A stretch of 64,000 bases of DNA from assembly GCA_036785705.1 (NCBI GenBank), contig JAWUZG010000004.1, positions 11,149,501-11,213,500 on the forward strand. Direction: 5' to 3'. A model generated the notes under the pieces. It saw nothing but the letters and a program-made list of their open reading frames with translations. It was not told the origin of the DNA and did not search any database. The stretch is from Acanthornis magna. Its lineage: Eukaryota > Chordata > Aves > Passeriformes > Acanthizidae. Both the position numbers and the translations under genes were made by a program. Below are positions 24,869 through 37,250 of this stretch, piece by piece (position 1 is the first letter of the stretch; each line of letters begins with the position of its first letter).

Positions 24869-27800
24869 AAAAACAGTTAGTTCAGACAAATGATTTCTTA
24901 CTTTCTTAAATATAAATTCTCCTTCCAGGGACTGCATTTTCCATGTTGTGTCCTTGTCTGACAAATCTAACAAACCAACCTCTCAACTACATCCGCAGTT
25001 GCAATGAAGACACATATTGATGTTCCCTGAAGTTATCTCCATTAATAAGCCTCTCAAGGGGCTTATTTTAAAAAAATGATGCTCAAGGATTTGTTTCTTG
25101 GATTTATTCCCTGAAAGTTTTTCTGTTTTCCAGTGTCCAGTAGCACTTTTGAGGACGCATTCTCATTTCTCATATGTGACCTATATTTTGACTCTCATAC
25201 ACTTGAAGCGTTATTGTAAATTTGGCTCTCTGAAAAACTAAGGATGAAAAGTCCGAGTCAAAAACAGAGTTTGAGAAAAGTTTTTAACAGTTCCTAACAA
25301 CTTCCAGTAGCCCTAATTCATGAATAAAATGAATAAAGGAATGCTGAGGGTGTTGAACATTGCAGAAAATCTTGCTCCTTTTCTCTTAAATATTGAAAGC
25401 TTACAGGATATCAATAGTCTTACAGCTACATCAAATGCAGGAGGTACCATAAGAACTGTTTCTTCATATACTCCTACAAATCTCTCAGGAATTTAAGAGA
25501 TTTCCCTGACTTATGAGGCTTTAAGTCTCTGGATAAAATATCAAATAAAATGCAAAGATACAGTTTATGAAAGATTGAGAAGGGTTATAAAATTTGATTT
25601 ACTGTAAATAATTCATGATGTCCTTTGCAGCACTGTGAAATCCTTTTTGGCAGTTCTAGTTTTGGTTATAAATACTCATGCAATGAATACAGAACAGGAT
25701 TATATTACACAGACAACAAGTTTTCTAACTGATTTTACATGTGTACCAGTGATATGTGTTTATTAAGAGATGTAGAAAACATTTCCCTAGACTATACTGA
25801 AATGAAGTAACAAGAAATTTGGGATGAAATTGAAAATAGTGTCCTATTAAGTTCCGTGAAGTCTTCCAATTTTGAATCATTTGTACAATTTCTTAGTTCT
25901 GAGAATTCTTTACTATTTTTTGTTGCATGTTTTTGCAAGACTTTTTACTTTGCAGATATGCTTTGTGTCTACCTATAATATTTGTTGTTTTGTTTTTTTT
26001 TTTCAGAAAAGGACTTTATAAATACATTTTTTAAAAGAGCCTGAAGTTTATATTTGATCTTCTAGAAAGTGTTCAACTTCTGGAAAACATAAAATAGTTG
26101 AGAAAATTCAAAATCCAGAAACAATGTTCTACTTCTGAAATATATCTACCATATTTTTGCATCTTGGGCTACTTCTTAAAAGTTACTACTATGGACTCTT
26201 TGTCTCGTTATTTGTGACTCATTTGCATTATTGCCAAGAAACCCAACCCAACAAAAAAAAAAAGTAGAAAAGCCTATCTTTCTTCTCTCCATTTATCCAT
26301 CAAAATGAAACAAAATTGGGAATTAAAAATGCAAAGTATACAAACAACAATGTATAAAACCCCCAACAACCTGAAGACATATTAGGATACTAGAAATTAG
26401 AAAACTTGGATGAACTACTGAAAGATGACTGCTAGCCCCACTGCCTTTTGTGGCGATAATGTCTGATGTTATTTACGCCTTACAGGAGTATTATGAATGA
26501 GCAGGGATCACATAAGGGAACCCAATGAAAATGGAGCAAAGGAGAATAGTGAACATATTGATAGGATTAGAGCAGTGGGAAGAGAAAAACACTAGAAATG
26601 TGAAAGAGGACCTTAAATCCCTTAGGGTATATAAATATACAGATGTGAAGAATGAACTGCAGCATCAAAATATATATTATATATATGCATATAGATGTAT
26701 GTACAGTAGGTATAACAACAATATGAAGAGTTGTGTCAAAAACAAAAGGAAACCTGTACTAAAATTCTGTTGTCAGTACTTGGATTAAGGTATGTGAATC
26801 CCATTTTCCCCTTTTCTTCATCTTCTGGAAGCTGAGGGAAGTGAAGAGTGATTTTCAGTCTTAGAACCCTTGGGAAATTTCTTAGCAATACAAAATATTG
26901 CCGTGCTCCAAGCAAAAATTTTCAATATATATATATTTAAAATACTTATTCAAACAATATCAATGTTTACTAAAGCTGTCAGCTGAAGCAGCACTGGAAG
27001 AAGTATGTAAAACAGTATTAATACTGCTGGAAAAATATTAGCATGTATACACTATAGACCCTTAATGAGATATATGATTGCCAGAAATTTGTATCTGTCA
27101 GAACAGGGCTTCACACATAAAAATCTATCATCCATGTAATACAGGATTTTAGCTCTTGCACAGGGACTTGTGATTAGAAAACAATGGATCACCTCATTTA
27201 GATTAATATATATATATACCTTTTCCATTCATAATAGCCATATTTTGCCTCATGTTGCTTGTGTTATTTGAAAGGAAGCACACTCCACATCTGCAAAGAA
27301 AAACATTTTTAAACAGGAAGAAATTATGCTGCTGATACAAATATGGGTTTTCATGAATGAGGAAACTTTTTAAAATTTTACAATGATCTGCTCCTGTTTA
27401 TCATTTTCTCGTGCATGGATGTGGTGATTATGAAGGAAAACAGTGCCAAAGTTATTAACACAGTGCGAGATTCATTTGTCATTTCTCGTGTTAAGAAAAA
27501 GGGAGTAACTCAACTGAAACATGAGAGAAAAATGGAGACAAGTTGCATAATTACTAACATATCTTCAGACGGACTAATATACTGCATACCAGATTTACTT
27601 GTAGAACCTACGTAACTGCAGCTGATGTGTACAAAATCCTCTTCCATTTTATTCTTCTTCCTCCCTCACCAAATCCAAGAAAGGTAACTAAAAATACATA
27701 CTGCAGCTGTTAAATCTCACACTAAGTAATAAAAGAGCAAAATTCATGGTCTAACCTGAATCTGAATCTGAATATCTGAAGTTGAAAGGTGAAAGGCTGC

Positions 27801-30138
27801 TCCAGTCTTTGCTGCCTTACAATCATTAGAACTTCCATTCAAAGTAATAACAATATTAAAATGCAGCATTGATATTTACTAAGTGCTAATTTAGGCACAT
27901 GCTCTGAATCATCCTCTAGAGGATCCTATCATATTCTGGTATCTAATTTGGGTCCCTGCTGTTTAGGTACAAGTTTTTTTGAGGTCTTGGATATGTGACA
28001 GCAGTTAATATGAATGAAAAACGAGGACACTGCTCTACTAAATTTTTACACACTGTTTCCTTCACCTTAGACGTCCCTAGATTCAGCTGTGCTGGAGGCA
28101 GCATCTCTCAGAGCAGTGGTACATAAACTAGTAGAGGTACTGTGATAAAATCTAGTATACACCTGCAGCCCTGAAGCCTTCATAAGATGGAAGCTTAGTG
28201 ATACCACCATTGGCATTTGCACAAGAAACCGGAAAACTTGTGTATCTCAGTCAGAGTGCATTCAGTCTTTCCCAGAGGAAATACTATTTTGCTTTACATA
28301 TACGTGAATATACATGCACAGGTGCATATGCTGGGGTGGATGCTTTCTGTGTCCTGGCCATCACAGAAATTCTCTCTCTGAAAGCTCTGCTGTAAACCCC
28401 CTGCCTCTGAGGCTCAGTGTTCTGAGTGTCAAGGGAGGTTCAAGGACCAGTTTAGATGTAGCCCTGCAGAATGACTTTTGTTCCAAATTCCTGAAAAAAA
28501 TTGCAAACCTGTGAGAGTGAGCTATGGGAAAGAGTGCAGAAGGGTAAGAAAGGTAAAGTTAAGGATAAAGTTAGGAGAATTGAGAGAGACAGATTATTAT
28601 TAGCTCAAGGAGTCAAGACAGAACCACCTGTGTGGAAAAATGTACAGTCCTACTGGAAAATCAAAACAAAACAGGGGTGGCTAGTTGGGGTCCAGCTGAG
28701 TGGTTGCTGCTTCTCCAGGCCTGTGCCATAAATATTACCACTGATATATCTGTAGGGGAGGATGGCAGCTCAAACAGCCACAGGAATCATTTCAGCAGCT
28801 GATGTCTGCATGGCCAGGAATGATCTTTAGGTACCTTTGGGCACAAGAATGATCAGTCTTTTGTGCATAGTAGACAGCTAATAATTGTTTTATATCCTTA
28901 AGTTCTGCTGGCAGGGTCTCCTTGCACCTGGCTAATTATGCCCTGACAAACTGAACCAGGAGAGGGGAGGTAACATTTCAATGTAGTAAAAATGTCAGGT
29001 TTATGGGAAGGAGAATATGAAAGAGGTTGTAGTTTCTAGTGGCATGGGACTTTTATTTTTTTTTTAAACTTTATTGTAACCAGTCTGCTTTAATAACAAA
29101 AGAAAGAAAGAAAAATAAGCAACAAAGAAGACATTGAGGTAGGGGGTAGTACTGAATATTCTTTACACACAATAGTTTAAGTACCTTCTTTTCCCTCCTT
29201 CCCATTTCTTTTTAGAGTTCTTTATTTTCTAGAAATGTTTGCAGTTTCTGAACCCCCAACATTTTAAAAGCAAGAACAGAAGCCTTATATAGTGCACAAG
29301 AAAGTTTCTGCTGAAAGAAGAGAATAATCTGAGCTTTACCTATCTGACTGTAATTTCATGTTTTAAAAATGCTATAGACTGAGATTGCGTACAAAGGATA
29401 CTTATTTCTAGACCACATACGGAACTCAGGTTTATTTAAGTAAAAATATTTTTCATTTCTTTTGTAGGAGAGAGGGCTGTGTGAAGGTGAAATAACTTTT
29501 TTTTCTCAGTATTTTTTACTTGTTTTCAAGGATGATGCACTTCTGGTGCAAAAATGTCACATGTGGTACACTGAAAATGTAACATGAAATTATGTCATTT
29601 CAGCTTCAACTAGACAGCTGAATGCAGAGTACTTTTCAAAAGTGTCATACAAAATGTATTTAAAATAAAAGGCATTTTTTGGGGGGGCAGATTATATTTT
29701 TACTGTCAAATAAAATAAATCTATATCTTTGAATTTTAATAACTGTTATTGTTTCCCAGTATAAAGCTTCAGATATTGTGTACAACTAATGCTCAGGTTC
29801 TTCAAAAAATAAATAATGATTTTTGAAAATCTGAGGATTATATTTGTGATCATCAAAATCCAAAATAAGAACAGCATATGCAAAGGTTTTGTAATGTCTT
29901 AGCATGGCTGAAAGCTACACAAACATTCCAGAGATACCAAAATCATAAGACAGATAATAAAAGAATCATTAAACCTTGAGTCTTTCACTTCAGGAAATAA
30001 AACCCCCAAACCCTTAATTTAAACTTCTGCCAATACACAATGACTTTTTAATTACAAGAAAATAATACTGATCTTAAAGTTGATATTTTTTCCTGATTTT
30101 ATTTCTTAAATGAAGTTAAGTTGATAAAATTGTGCAGT
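24869..30138. other. A+T-rich DNA, no gene recognised
   Basis: No gene or repeat family could be assigned over about 5.3 kb. Short TA runs occur near 26669-26690, 26926-26940 and 27208-27220. The part from about 28500 to 29000 is less A+T-rich and carries a Lys/Arg-rich frame of 76 codons (28501-28731). It might be an old retroelement remnant, but I recognise no motif. Confidence 0.5.
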
Positions 30139-31175
30139 GCTTTGACCATGGCTGGATGCTGAGTGCTGACCAAAACTGTTCTCTCATTCCTCTCCTCAGT
30201 TGAACAGCGGAGAGAAAATATAACAAAAGGCTCATGAGGTGAAATAAGGGTAAGGAGACCTCACTCACCAGTTACTGTCATGGGCAAAACAGATTTGAGT
30301 TGGGGAAATTTAACCAGTCAAAATCAGGACAGAATAATAACAAGTAAAATAAATCCTAGAAGCACTCTTGTGCACCCCTCCTCCCCCTTCTCAGGCTTAA
30401 TTTTATTCCCAGTTCTCTATGTGCTCTCCCCAAGTGGCACAGGGAGACAGGGAATGGGGGTTATAATCAGTTCATCACATGTTTCGTCTGGGAGAGGATT
30501 CCTTCCCCTGTTCCAGCATGGGGTCATTCCCACAGGAGAAAGTCCTCCACAAACTTCTCCAAGGTGAGTCCTTCCCACAGGACACCGTTCTTCACTAACT
30601 GCTCTCGTGTGGGTCCCTCACACAGACCTCAGTCCTTCAGCACAGCATGCACCAGTGTGGATCCCCCAAGGGCCACAAGTCCTGCCAGCAAGCCTCCTCC
30701 AGTGTAGGCTCCAGTGTAGGCTCCTCCGGGCTCTGCAGGTCCCTGCCCAGAGCCTGCTCCAGTGAAAACTTCCCACAGGGTAACAACCTTCTTTTGGGCA
30801 TCCACCTGCTTGCAGGTGGGGCTTCTCTAGAGGCTGCAGATGGATCTCTGTTTCTCCAAGGGCTGCAGTGGGATAGCCTACTGCACCATGGTCTTCACAG
30901 TGAGCTGCAGGAGAATCTCAGCTCTGGAAGCTGGCATGCCTCCTCCTCCTCCTCCTTCTGCATGGACATTGGGGTCGGCCCAATTCTTTCTTTTATATCT
31001 TCTCACTCCTCTCTTTTGTTGTTGCAAGTACTTCTGTGCAATAACTTCTTTATTTTTTCCCTTTCTGAATGTATCACAGAGTCAGTACCACCATTTCTAA
31101 TATACTCAACCTCGGCCAGTGACAGGTCCATCCTAGAGCCAGCTGGCATTGTCCCTGTTGGATGTGTGTGAAACT
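30139..31175 (-). mobile_element. avian ERV leader or internal region, 5' part only
   Basis: This matches, from memory, a repeat very common in bird genomes. On the + strand its words include TTGACCATGGCTGGATGCTG, AAATATAACAAAAGGCTCAT, GTTGGGGAAATTTAA, GGAATGGGGGTTATA and CAGTTCATCACATGT, followed by a G+C-richer stretch of degenerate units of the type TCCAGTGTGGGTCCTTCCCA. An LTR with a minus-strand TATA box adjoins it at 31176, so the element reads on the minus strand, with this part just downstream of the 5' LTR. No gag, pol or env homology is visible, and the element stops near 30139. The + strand frames of 174, 95 and 86 codons across it are antisense and are classic false gene models. 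Confidence 0.8.
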
Positions 31176-31486
31176 TGTGGCAGATTAAAAAACATTATAA
31201 CAGCTTGAGCTGGGTGCCTCTGGGGAGGGACCTCAAACAAAAGAATCCCAGACTTTTATACCCTTACAGTCTAAGGACAGGAAAGTCTGGGGGGTGTCGA
31301 CTCCTGTTACATCACTGAGTGTCCGGTCACCTACCTGGACCACAGGTTCCTGTGCCCTTTGTTATGTAAAGGGTCAGCAGTTCGTGACCTCTTGCCTTGG
31401 GCTCAGTCTCCTGCCCCCAGAGCTCAACCTGGAGCTCTCACTGCAGGTGCACACTGAGCTACCTGCACCAAATGTATTCCTCAACA
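31176..31486 (-). mobile_element. ERV long terminal repeat
   Basis: Read on the minus strand it starts TGTTGAGGAATACATTTGG and ends ...AATCTGCCACA, giving TG...CA ends over about 311 bases. A TATA box (TATAAAAG) lies at 31253-31260, with a G+C-richer part upstream, as expected for U3. The adjoining leader lies downstream of this end, which makes it the 5' LTR. I could not identify a matching 3' LTR within the window, and the primer-binding site just after the LTR is not clear. Exact ends are inferred. The 69-codon + strand frame at 31294-31503 is antisense. Confidence 0.65.
31253..31260 (-). promoter_or_regulatory. TATA box of the ERV LTR
   Basis: TATAAAAG on the minus strand, in the middle of the LTR, about 80 bases before its 3' end. 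This is the expected U3/R position for a retroviral promoter. Whether it is still active cannot be judged from sequence. Confidence 0.5.
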
Positions 31487-32935
31487 CAGTCATAAGTAGT
31501 TGAAAACTCTTTTTTTCGCCTATTGCATTTTTCTTAATGTTTGTGTTACAATGTAGTTTTGCTTCCTGCTTTCATAACCCTTATTACAGGGTATTGTGGA
31601 TGTTTTGTTTTCCCTTTAAATACCTTAAATAAATGATGGCCCTGTTTCTTACTACATTACAGGAAGAGATAAATGTGTGCTGACGCATACCACACATTTG
31701 ACTATACATCTGCCTTCCTTAAAGGAACGTTAAATTCTTGTCATACAACATCAAAGCATCCTTGTAAATTGTCATTTGATTATTTGTCTAGAATCCCAAA
31801 GAATCTACAACCTATTCCACTCATCAGTCCACTCCTCTAATAATTAAAGAAACAAAGGTGATGGATTGTGGTTTTTCCCAGAAGAAAAGAATAAAATTCT
31901 CCACCCAGCAGAAGTGTGGTATCAATGAATCTTGTGGAAATTTTCATAGGATCCATTCAATATATCAGGTGAAAGTCAGGCTCTCAAAACAAATATCTTC
32001 AGGGTATGAGTCTTGCCATGGCTATGGCTTTGATCTTGGAGACTGAAAAGTAAAAATCTGGTGCTTAAAATTATCTTGTTCTTGGTTCACTTTTTTCAGC
32101 GTTTAAGGCCCTGCAGCTCATTTCCCCTGGAAATTCATATTTACATATGCACAGTATATGTGATTCACTGAATATTGAATTATAGTCTACAGCATAGACA
32201 TACCACTATATCACTGTGAGAGCTCATAGCTCCCTCTGAACTGCAATTTAGAACCAGTTGATGTGCAAGTAGCATAATACCAAAACAGTAGATTTGAGCA
32301 ACAAATGCATTAGAGAGTATGCTAAGACAGATGGATGACCTGTTGCTTAAAGAAACACACATATATTTTTTTTTTCCTATTTCAAATCTCTGAACAGCTG
32401 TCTTTACTTCTCTACATCAGCTAAATAGCTGTTTGTATTCAAATACTGTACTGATCTGATTAGAACTTATTCTCCCAAAAGACTACACAAGATATTATTA
32501 CCTATATTTTCTTCTAAATGAGAGAAAAAAACCCCAAACACATAGATTTGGCTGCCCAATCTAGTCAGTAAGGTAAGATGAAACTTAAAAGTATATATCT
32601 GAATCATGCAGCCTGTGTTTTCCCTACTCTTCCATTCCACTTTAGTTCTAATAGACCCTTCCTTTCAACCTCTCATCTTTAGATACAACACACTTTCCCA
32701 TTTGGAGCTCAAAATAGCCTTTGGTCATGAAATAGTATCATGTAGCATGTACCCCTAGTAAGGCATATTTCAGGCATTCTGTCCCCTTGCATTGTTTTTG
32801 TATCCATTCACAGGAGATATGGTGCCTGTCTCTAAGACTACAGAATGACCACAGTCTATCACATTTATGGATGAATGATTAGAGAAATGCTTTCAACACT
32901 TCCTTTTAGTGACTTGAGATTTAGGATTAAAGGGG
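31487..32935. other. A+T-rich DNA, nothing recognised
   Basis: No gene, RNA or repeat family recognised between the ERV and the next LTR-like segment. Confidence 0.55.
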
Positions 32936-33670
32936 ATTGCTACTTTCTTGCAGATTGAGACAAGAACGACAAGTAACTCGGGGGGCAAGGGGTTGGGATG
33001 TGAAGGGAGAAGGGGGCCATACAGAGGTAAGCTGCACTTTTCTGAGACAAGGATCCTTGTTCTGGCTCCTGGACATAAATACAACACAATACCATGCAAG
33101 CACAGGGATGAGGTTGAGAAGCAGACATGAGCTGTGGTGGGGGGTCAAGAACACCAAAGAGCCACAAAGCTCTAAAACCCATTTCCAGAAAGGTCTAAAA
33201 GAACAGGCTGTGTGCAATAACAAATTTACACAGAAAGTAAGAAACATCTCTCCAGGGCAAAGCTTATCCATAGAAGGTACCACCACATAGCCTGGAGGCA
33301 CGTGTGTGCCAGGACCCCAGACACCCCATCAGATGGATCAATACTGTTGCCAGGATCAGTGATGTCTCTTTCTTCCTTTCTTCCTTTATTTTCTCCCTAT
33401 CTTTAATCCATATCACTCTCTCTCTTCCCTTTCACCCTCCCCCTTTAACCACAACCCACTGTCATGTGCTTGTATAAGGAGATAAGGGACTTACAGACCA
33501 ATTTCCATGCAAAGTGTATAATTGACTGAAAAAACCTTATAAGATTTTGTGGACCCTCTGAGTTTTGTTCTTTTTGACCAAGAGCATCTATGAAACTTTG
33601 ATGCTCCCTTCCCCTTATGGGTGGAATAACATACCTGCTTTAAAATGTCTTAGGCCCCTAAGATATTTAA
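32936..33670. mobile_element. LTR-like retroelement segment, family not named
   Basis: A segment less A+T-rich than its flanks, with a G-rich part (32975-33025), a C+T tract (33370-33450) and overlapping frames on both strands (117 codons +, 124 codons -). Words such as TAAGGAGATAAGGGACTTAC and ACCAAGAGCATCTATGAAAC and the general make-up resemble avian ERV LTRs as I remember them, but no TG...CA pair or duplication was established and the family is not assigned. None of the frames has a domain I recognise. It could also be an unrelated old repeat. Confidence 0.35.
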
Positions 33671-34870
33671 GAGCAGATAAAATAGATGTTATAAGAGGCA
33701 ATGCAAATGGACAACGTAAGAAGAGCAATATGTGACAAATTAAAGCAGAATTTTTATGTAGGAAAGCCTTGAAATTATAAGTTACTTTGAAAGAATTGGT
33801 AATCTAGTCCATTATCCAGAAGCCATTAAAGTCTCCAGTCTTTTAATAAAGCAAAAATTCACATCCATGTATGAGTTGCAATAGAGTGCTATTCATACTC
33901 TGATAAAAAACAAATGGACAAGAATGCAAAACTGAAGTAAATATGCAGTTCTGAATGCACATTGATATTGCTCTTTCCTTATTCATCATTGTTATTTTAG
34001 TGGCTTAGGTGTCAAGCTGGATTATTTTTTAGAAGTTGCTAGGAAATATTCTAAGCCCTACCTCAGAAATGCAAAATATTTCATGCTATATTTCCCATCC
34101 TTTTTTTGTTTGGTTGGTTTTATTTAATTCCAGCTTTTATTTGGTGGCTGCCATTTTAGTGACACTTGAAAAAGTACTTAACATTTCTGTCAAGTATGTA
34201 CCCTATGCTTAAGTAGCCTAAACTTGGCTGGCAAAAATATTCTAATAGGATGCTTATGGTAGGAATTTTAGCAAATGAGTTTATATCAGAAAATTGTATT
34301 TCTATGATAGTCCAATCACCCTCTCCATTTATTAGATTTTCCATCATTTTAGGATACTCAGATGTGGTAACACTGAACCAAATTCAAGGACTGATGCAGG
34401 AAAGTCATGGATTATCTTCCCCCCCAGCATTAGTAGAAAAGTCATAAATAGACTTGAAGTTCCAGGAGACCTTTAATTGCATTTTTCTCTTCTACAGAAT
34501 TCAGTCACTAATAAACTTGCTTTAAGAGCAGTGGAAAAATGACAAATATACCTTGAAGTCTGGTGCCAACTTGAACGGAGAATAAATGAACTATTTCCTT
34601 TTTCCCTCTCCCTTTGATTCTCACCTCTAGGCTAGATCTGCTGCAGATAAGTGCTTCAGTGAAGGCAATCTCTTAATTGCTGTAATTAAGCTAAATCAAA
34701 AATGTTAACAGCCTAATAATTCTTGTTAATTTTAAATATAGAAAGGACAGGTTCTCATTACCTTTTTGTTCTTACATAGACACAAGGTCCTATTGTGGTG
34801 ATCAAGGGTTAAAATAAAGCAGAAATATCTATTGTTTATACCTGATTCTAAATGCACAGAAACATTAGGA
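33671..34870. other. A+T-rich DNA, nothing recognised
   Basis: No gene, RNA or repeat family recognised. Confidence 0.55.
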
Positions 34871-35508
34871 TTCACAGAGTCATTAGGACCCCTGGAGTTG
34901 GTCTAGTCCAACCTGCCCCTGTACAAAGCAGGGTCATCTGGAACAGGTTTTTGAGGGCCATATTCTGGTTTGTAATGTGTCCAATGCTGTAGACTCCACA
35001 GCCTCTCTGTGCGACCTGTGTTTCGTCACCCTCAGAGTAAACGGAAAGAAAAGGGAAAAAAAGAAAAGGAAAAAACCCCTGTATTTTTGTGTTTAGATGG
35101 AATTTAATGTGTGTTTGTGCCCACTGACTCACGTTCTGTCAGTGGGCACCACTGAGAAGAGTTTGGTTTCATCTTCTTCATTCCCTCCTATCAGGTATTT
35201 ATTTACATTGACAAGTTGCCCCTGAGCCAGTCCTCTCCTCTTGGGTGAACTCCTGCATCTGACTCTCCAGCTTCAAGTCCCAGCTCTCTGAACTTCTTTC
35301 TGTGTGTCAGAATCTCCAGTATCTGAATCATCTCTCTGGACCTGTCTAGGCTATCTCCAATCTCTGCTTGTCTTGGACTGAAGAGTCCAGAACTGGAGCT
35401 GGAGTTCCAGTTCCAGTGCTTAGCACAGGTGAAAGACGACCTCCCTTGACTTGTTGGCAGCACTGCTAATGCAACCCAGGAAGCTGATGGACTTTTGTGC
35501 CACACGAC
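34871..35508 (-). mobile_element. CR1 LINE, 3' end with ORF2 C-terminal remnant
   Basis: On the + strand this is the reverse complement of a CR1 3' half. The tail complement TTCACAGAGTCATTAGGACC comes first, then GTCTAGTCCAACCTGCCCCT, GACTCCACAGCCTCTCTGTG, GTTTGTGCCCACTGACTCAC, GTCAGTGGGCACCACTGAG with AAGAG, TAGGCTATCTCCA, GAGTCCAGAACTGGAGCTGG and GACCTCCCTTGACTTGTTGG. An A+G-rich stretch at 35040-35075 interrupts the homology. The copy is 5'-truncated near 35508 and full of stops. Minus-strand frames of 100 and 86 codons are sense fragments of dead ORF2 or 3' UTR and not genes. Confidence 0.92.
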
Positions 35509-36951
35509 ATAAGAAAACCCAGAACAATCTTGTTCAGGAAATAGTGTTTGGCTTCATATTTCAATGGATAGGATCATGGGTATGTTTCTCTTTGTATATC
35601 TTTCCTGGTCCTGGCTAATCAATTGCATGTTTGAGTTCATTAAGATCTCAGTGGAGACTTTTTTCCTTTTTTTTGTAACTGATTTTGGTTTTGGTGTTGT
35701 TTTTTTTTCTTTAATCTTTCGTTTCTGTGTAAAAGGATTTAAGCTCCATTTAGAAAGATTAGTTTGGTGATTACTGAAGAGATCACAGGCGACTGTGGTT
35801 TCCGTCATCAGATACTGAATAGATATTGGAGAGTCAAAACTACTAAATAATTCATTTAATTTTTAAGTCATTCTTTCTTTATCTGTAGAAGAGCTGTGTA
35901 TCTTTATAACTATTTAAATGAATTTTAAGATATTCTCTTGAGCTTTAATCAATGGCAAATCTGGAATTCCCATTGACTTTGAAAGTAAAAGATTCAGATT
36001 CAAACTCTGTAGGAAGAAGAGGTACATTTCAGACTAGAAGTTCTGAAAATTTACAATAATTAAAAAACATATCAACAGATGACTTTTGAGTTATTCAAGT
36101 AATCAAAGGGTAAATCAAAAGTTGACTTCCAGCTCCTGTATTATTCTCAGCTGTGAGTGTCTTTCACAGAATCAGAGCTTCCATCACCCTTTTTGCACTG
36201 TGAGTGCAAAGAACAAATCAAGACTTGCAGAGAGAAATCAGGGCAAAGCTTTCTGTTGATCTTTAATTGCTTTAAGAGCTTTTGCGAAGCCATGCAGTAC
36301 AGTGTGCACCTGAAAAAAAGTTAGGGAACAAAGGCTGGTCATTCTTTAGTTCTAGTACATAATTTCTAAACCAGATACATCAGGCAAAATTACAGTATAT
36401 GAATAAAATTGTCTATAAAAGCATAGCAGTAAATTAATCTTCCAGTAAAACATTTTCTGATATGAACTCATTTGCTAACTTATTTGTAACTTAAGTATAG
36501 GGAACATTCTTGCGAAAAGTGATCTTTAAGTACTTTTTAAAAGCATTATTTCAACTACTAAAATGACAGCCACCAAAAAATAAAAGCTGGCATGGAAAAA
36601 AAAAGGGATGGGAAATATAACATGAAATGTTTGGCATTTCTGAATAGGGCTTAGAATATTTCCTAGTCAGCTTCTAACAATAATCTAATTCAACACCCAG
36701 GCTGCTGAAATAACAGTGATGAATAAGTAAAGAGCAATATCAATGTGTATTCAGAGCCAGGTATATACTTCAGCATTCTTGTCTGTTTGTTCTCAGAGTA
36801 TGAACTGCAACACAGTTAAACAAGCAATGCTGAAAATCATCTATAATCATATACAATGTTTAAGCTTTTCACTTGGGAAATATACTTAAAACATTGCAGT
36901 TTCAATAAAAGTCTTGTCAGGAAATGGAATGTACTTTGTTTCTTGTCCTAG

Positions 36952-37013
36952 CCTCAGCTGGTAAAAATCCACTATCAAGACCAAAGTCTTTCAAGATTCC
37001 TGATTTACACGAG
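36952..37013 (+). other. short exon-like segment, unconfirmed
   Basis: A strong acceptor context (TTTGTTTCTTGTCCTAG) precedes 62 bases that end in GAG|GTATGT. Two frames are open across it; the third frame stops at once. The frame beginning at 36954 gives 20 codons containing the words NPLSRPKSF and KIPDLHE, which I cannot place in a family. The segment is short, so an open frame carries little weight. Only the good acceptor makes it worth listing. Confidence 0.18.
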
Positions 37014-37200
37014 GTATGTACCTAGCATTTGAATTACATATTAGTACAATCGTAATAGTAAATTGTGCAGTTCACTACTGGTGTATGTCTAATTTCCTGA
37101 GAAGTTTGATGCTTAGTCATAATAACATAATAGTATTATATGGTATAAAGTGGGAAGATTAAATAATAAAGCAAAAACAGGAACCTTTGGGATATGATGT

Positions 37201-37250
37201 GGATGCATTTTAAGGTACTAAAATTGGATGCATCTCCAGGTACTAAAATA
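37201..37250. repeat. two-copy 25-bp tandem repeat
   Basis: Unit 1 (37201-37225) and unit 2 (37226-37250) agree at 21 of 25 positions by my count, sharing GGATGCAT and AGGTACTAAAAT. This is an older local duplication. Confidence 0.8.

Noticed and set aside
30647..31171. 174-codon + strand frame
   Set aside because: It lies antisense across the ERV leader repeat, a frequent source of false avian gene models.
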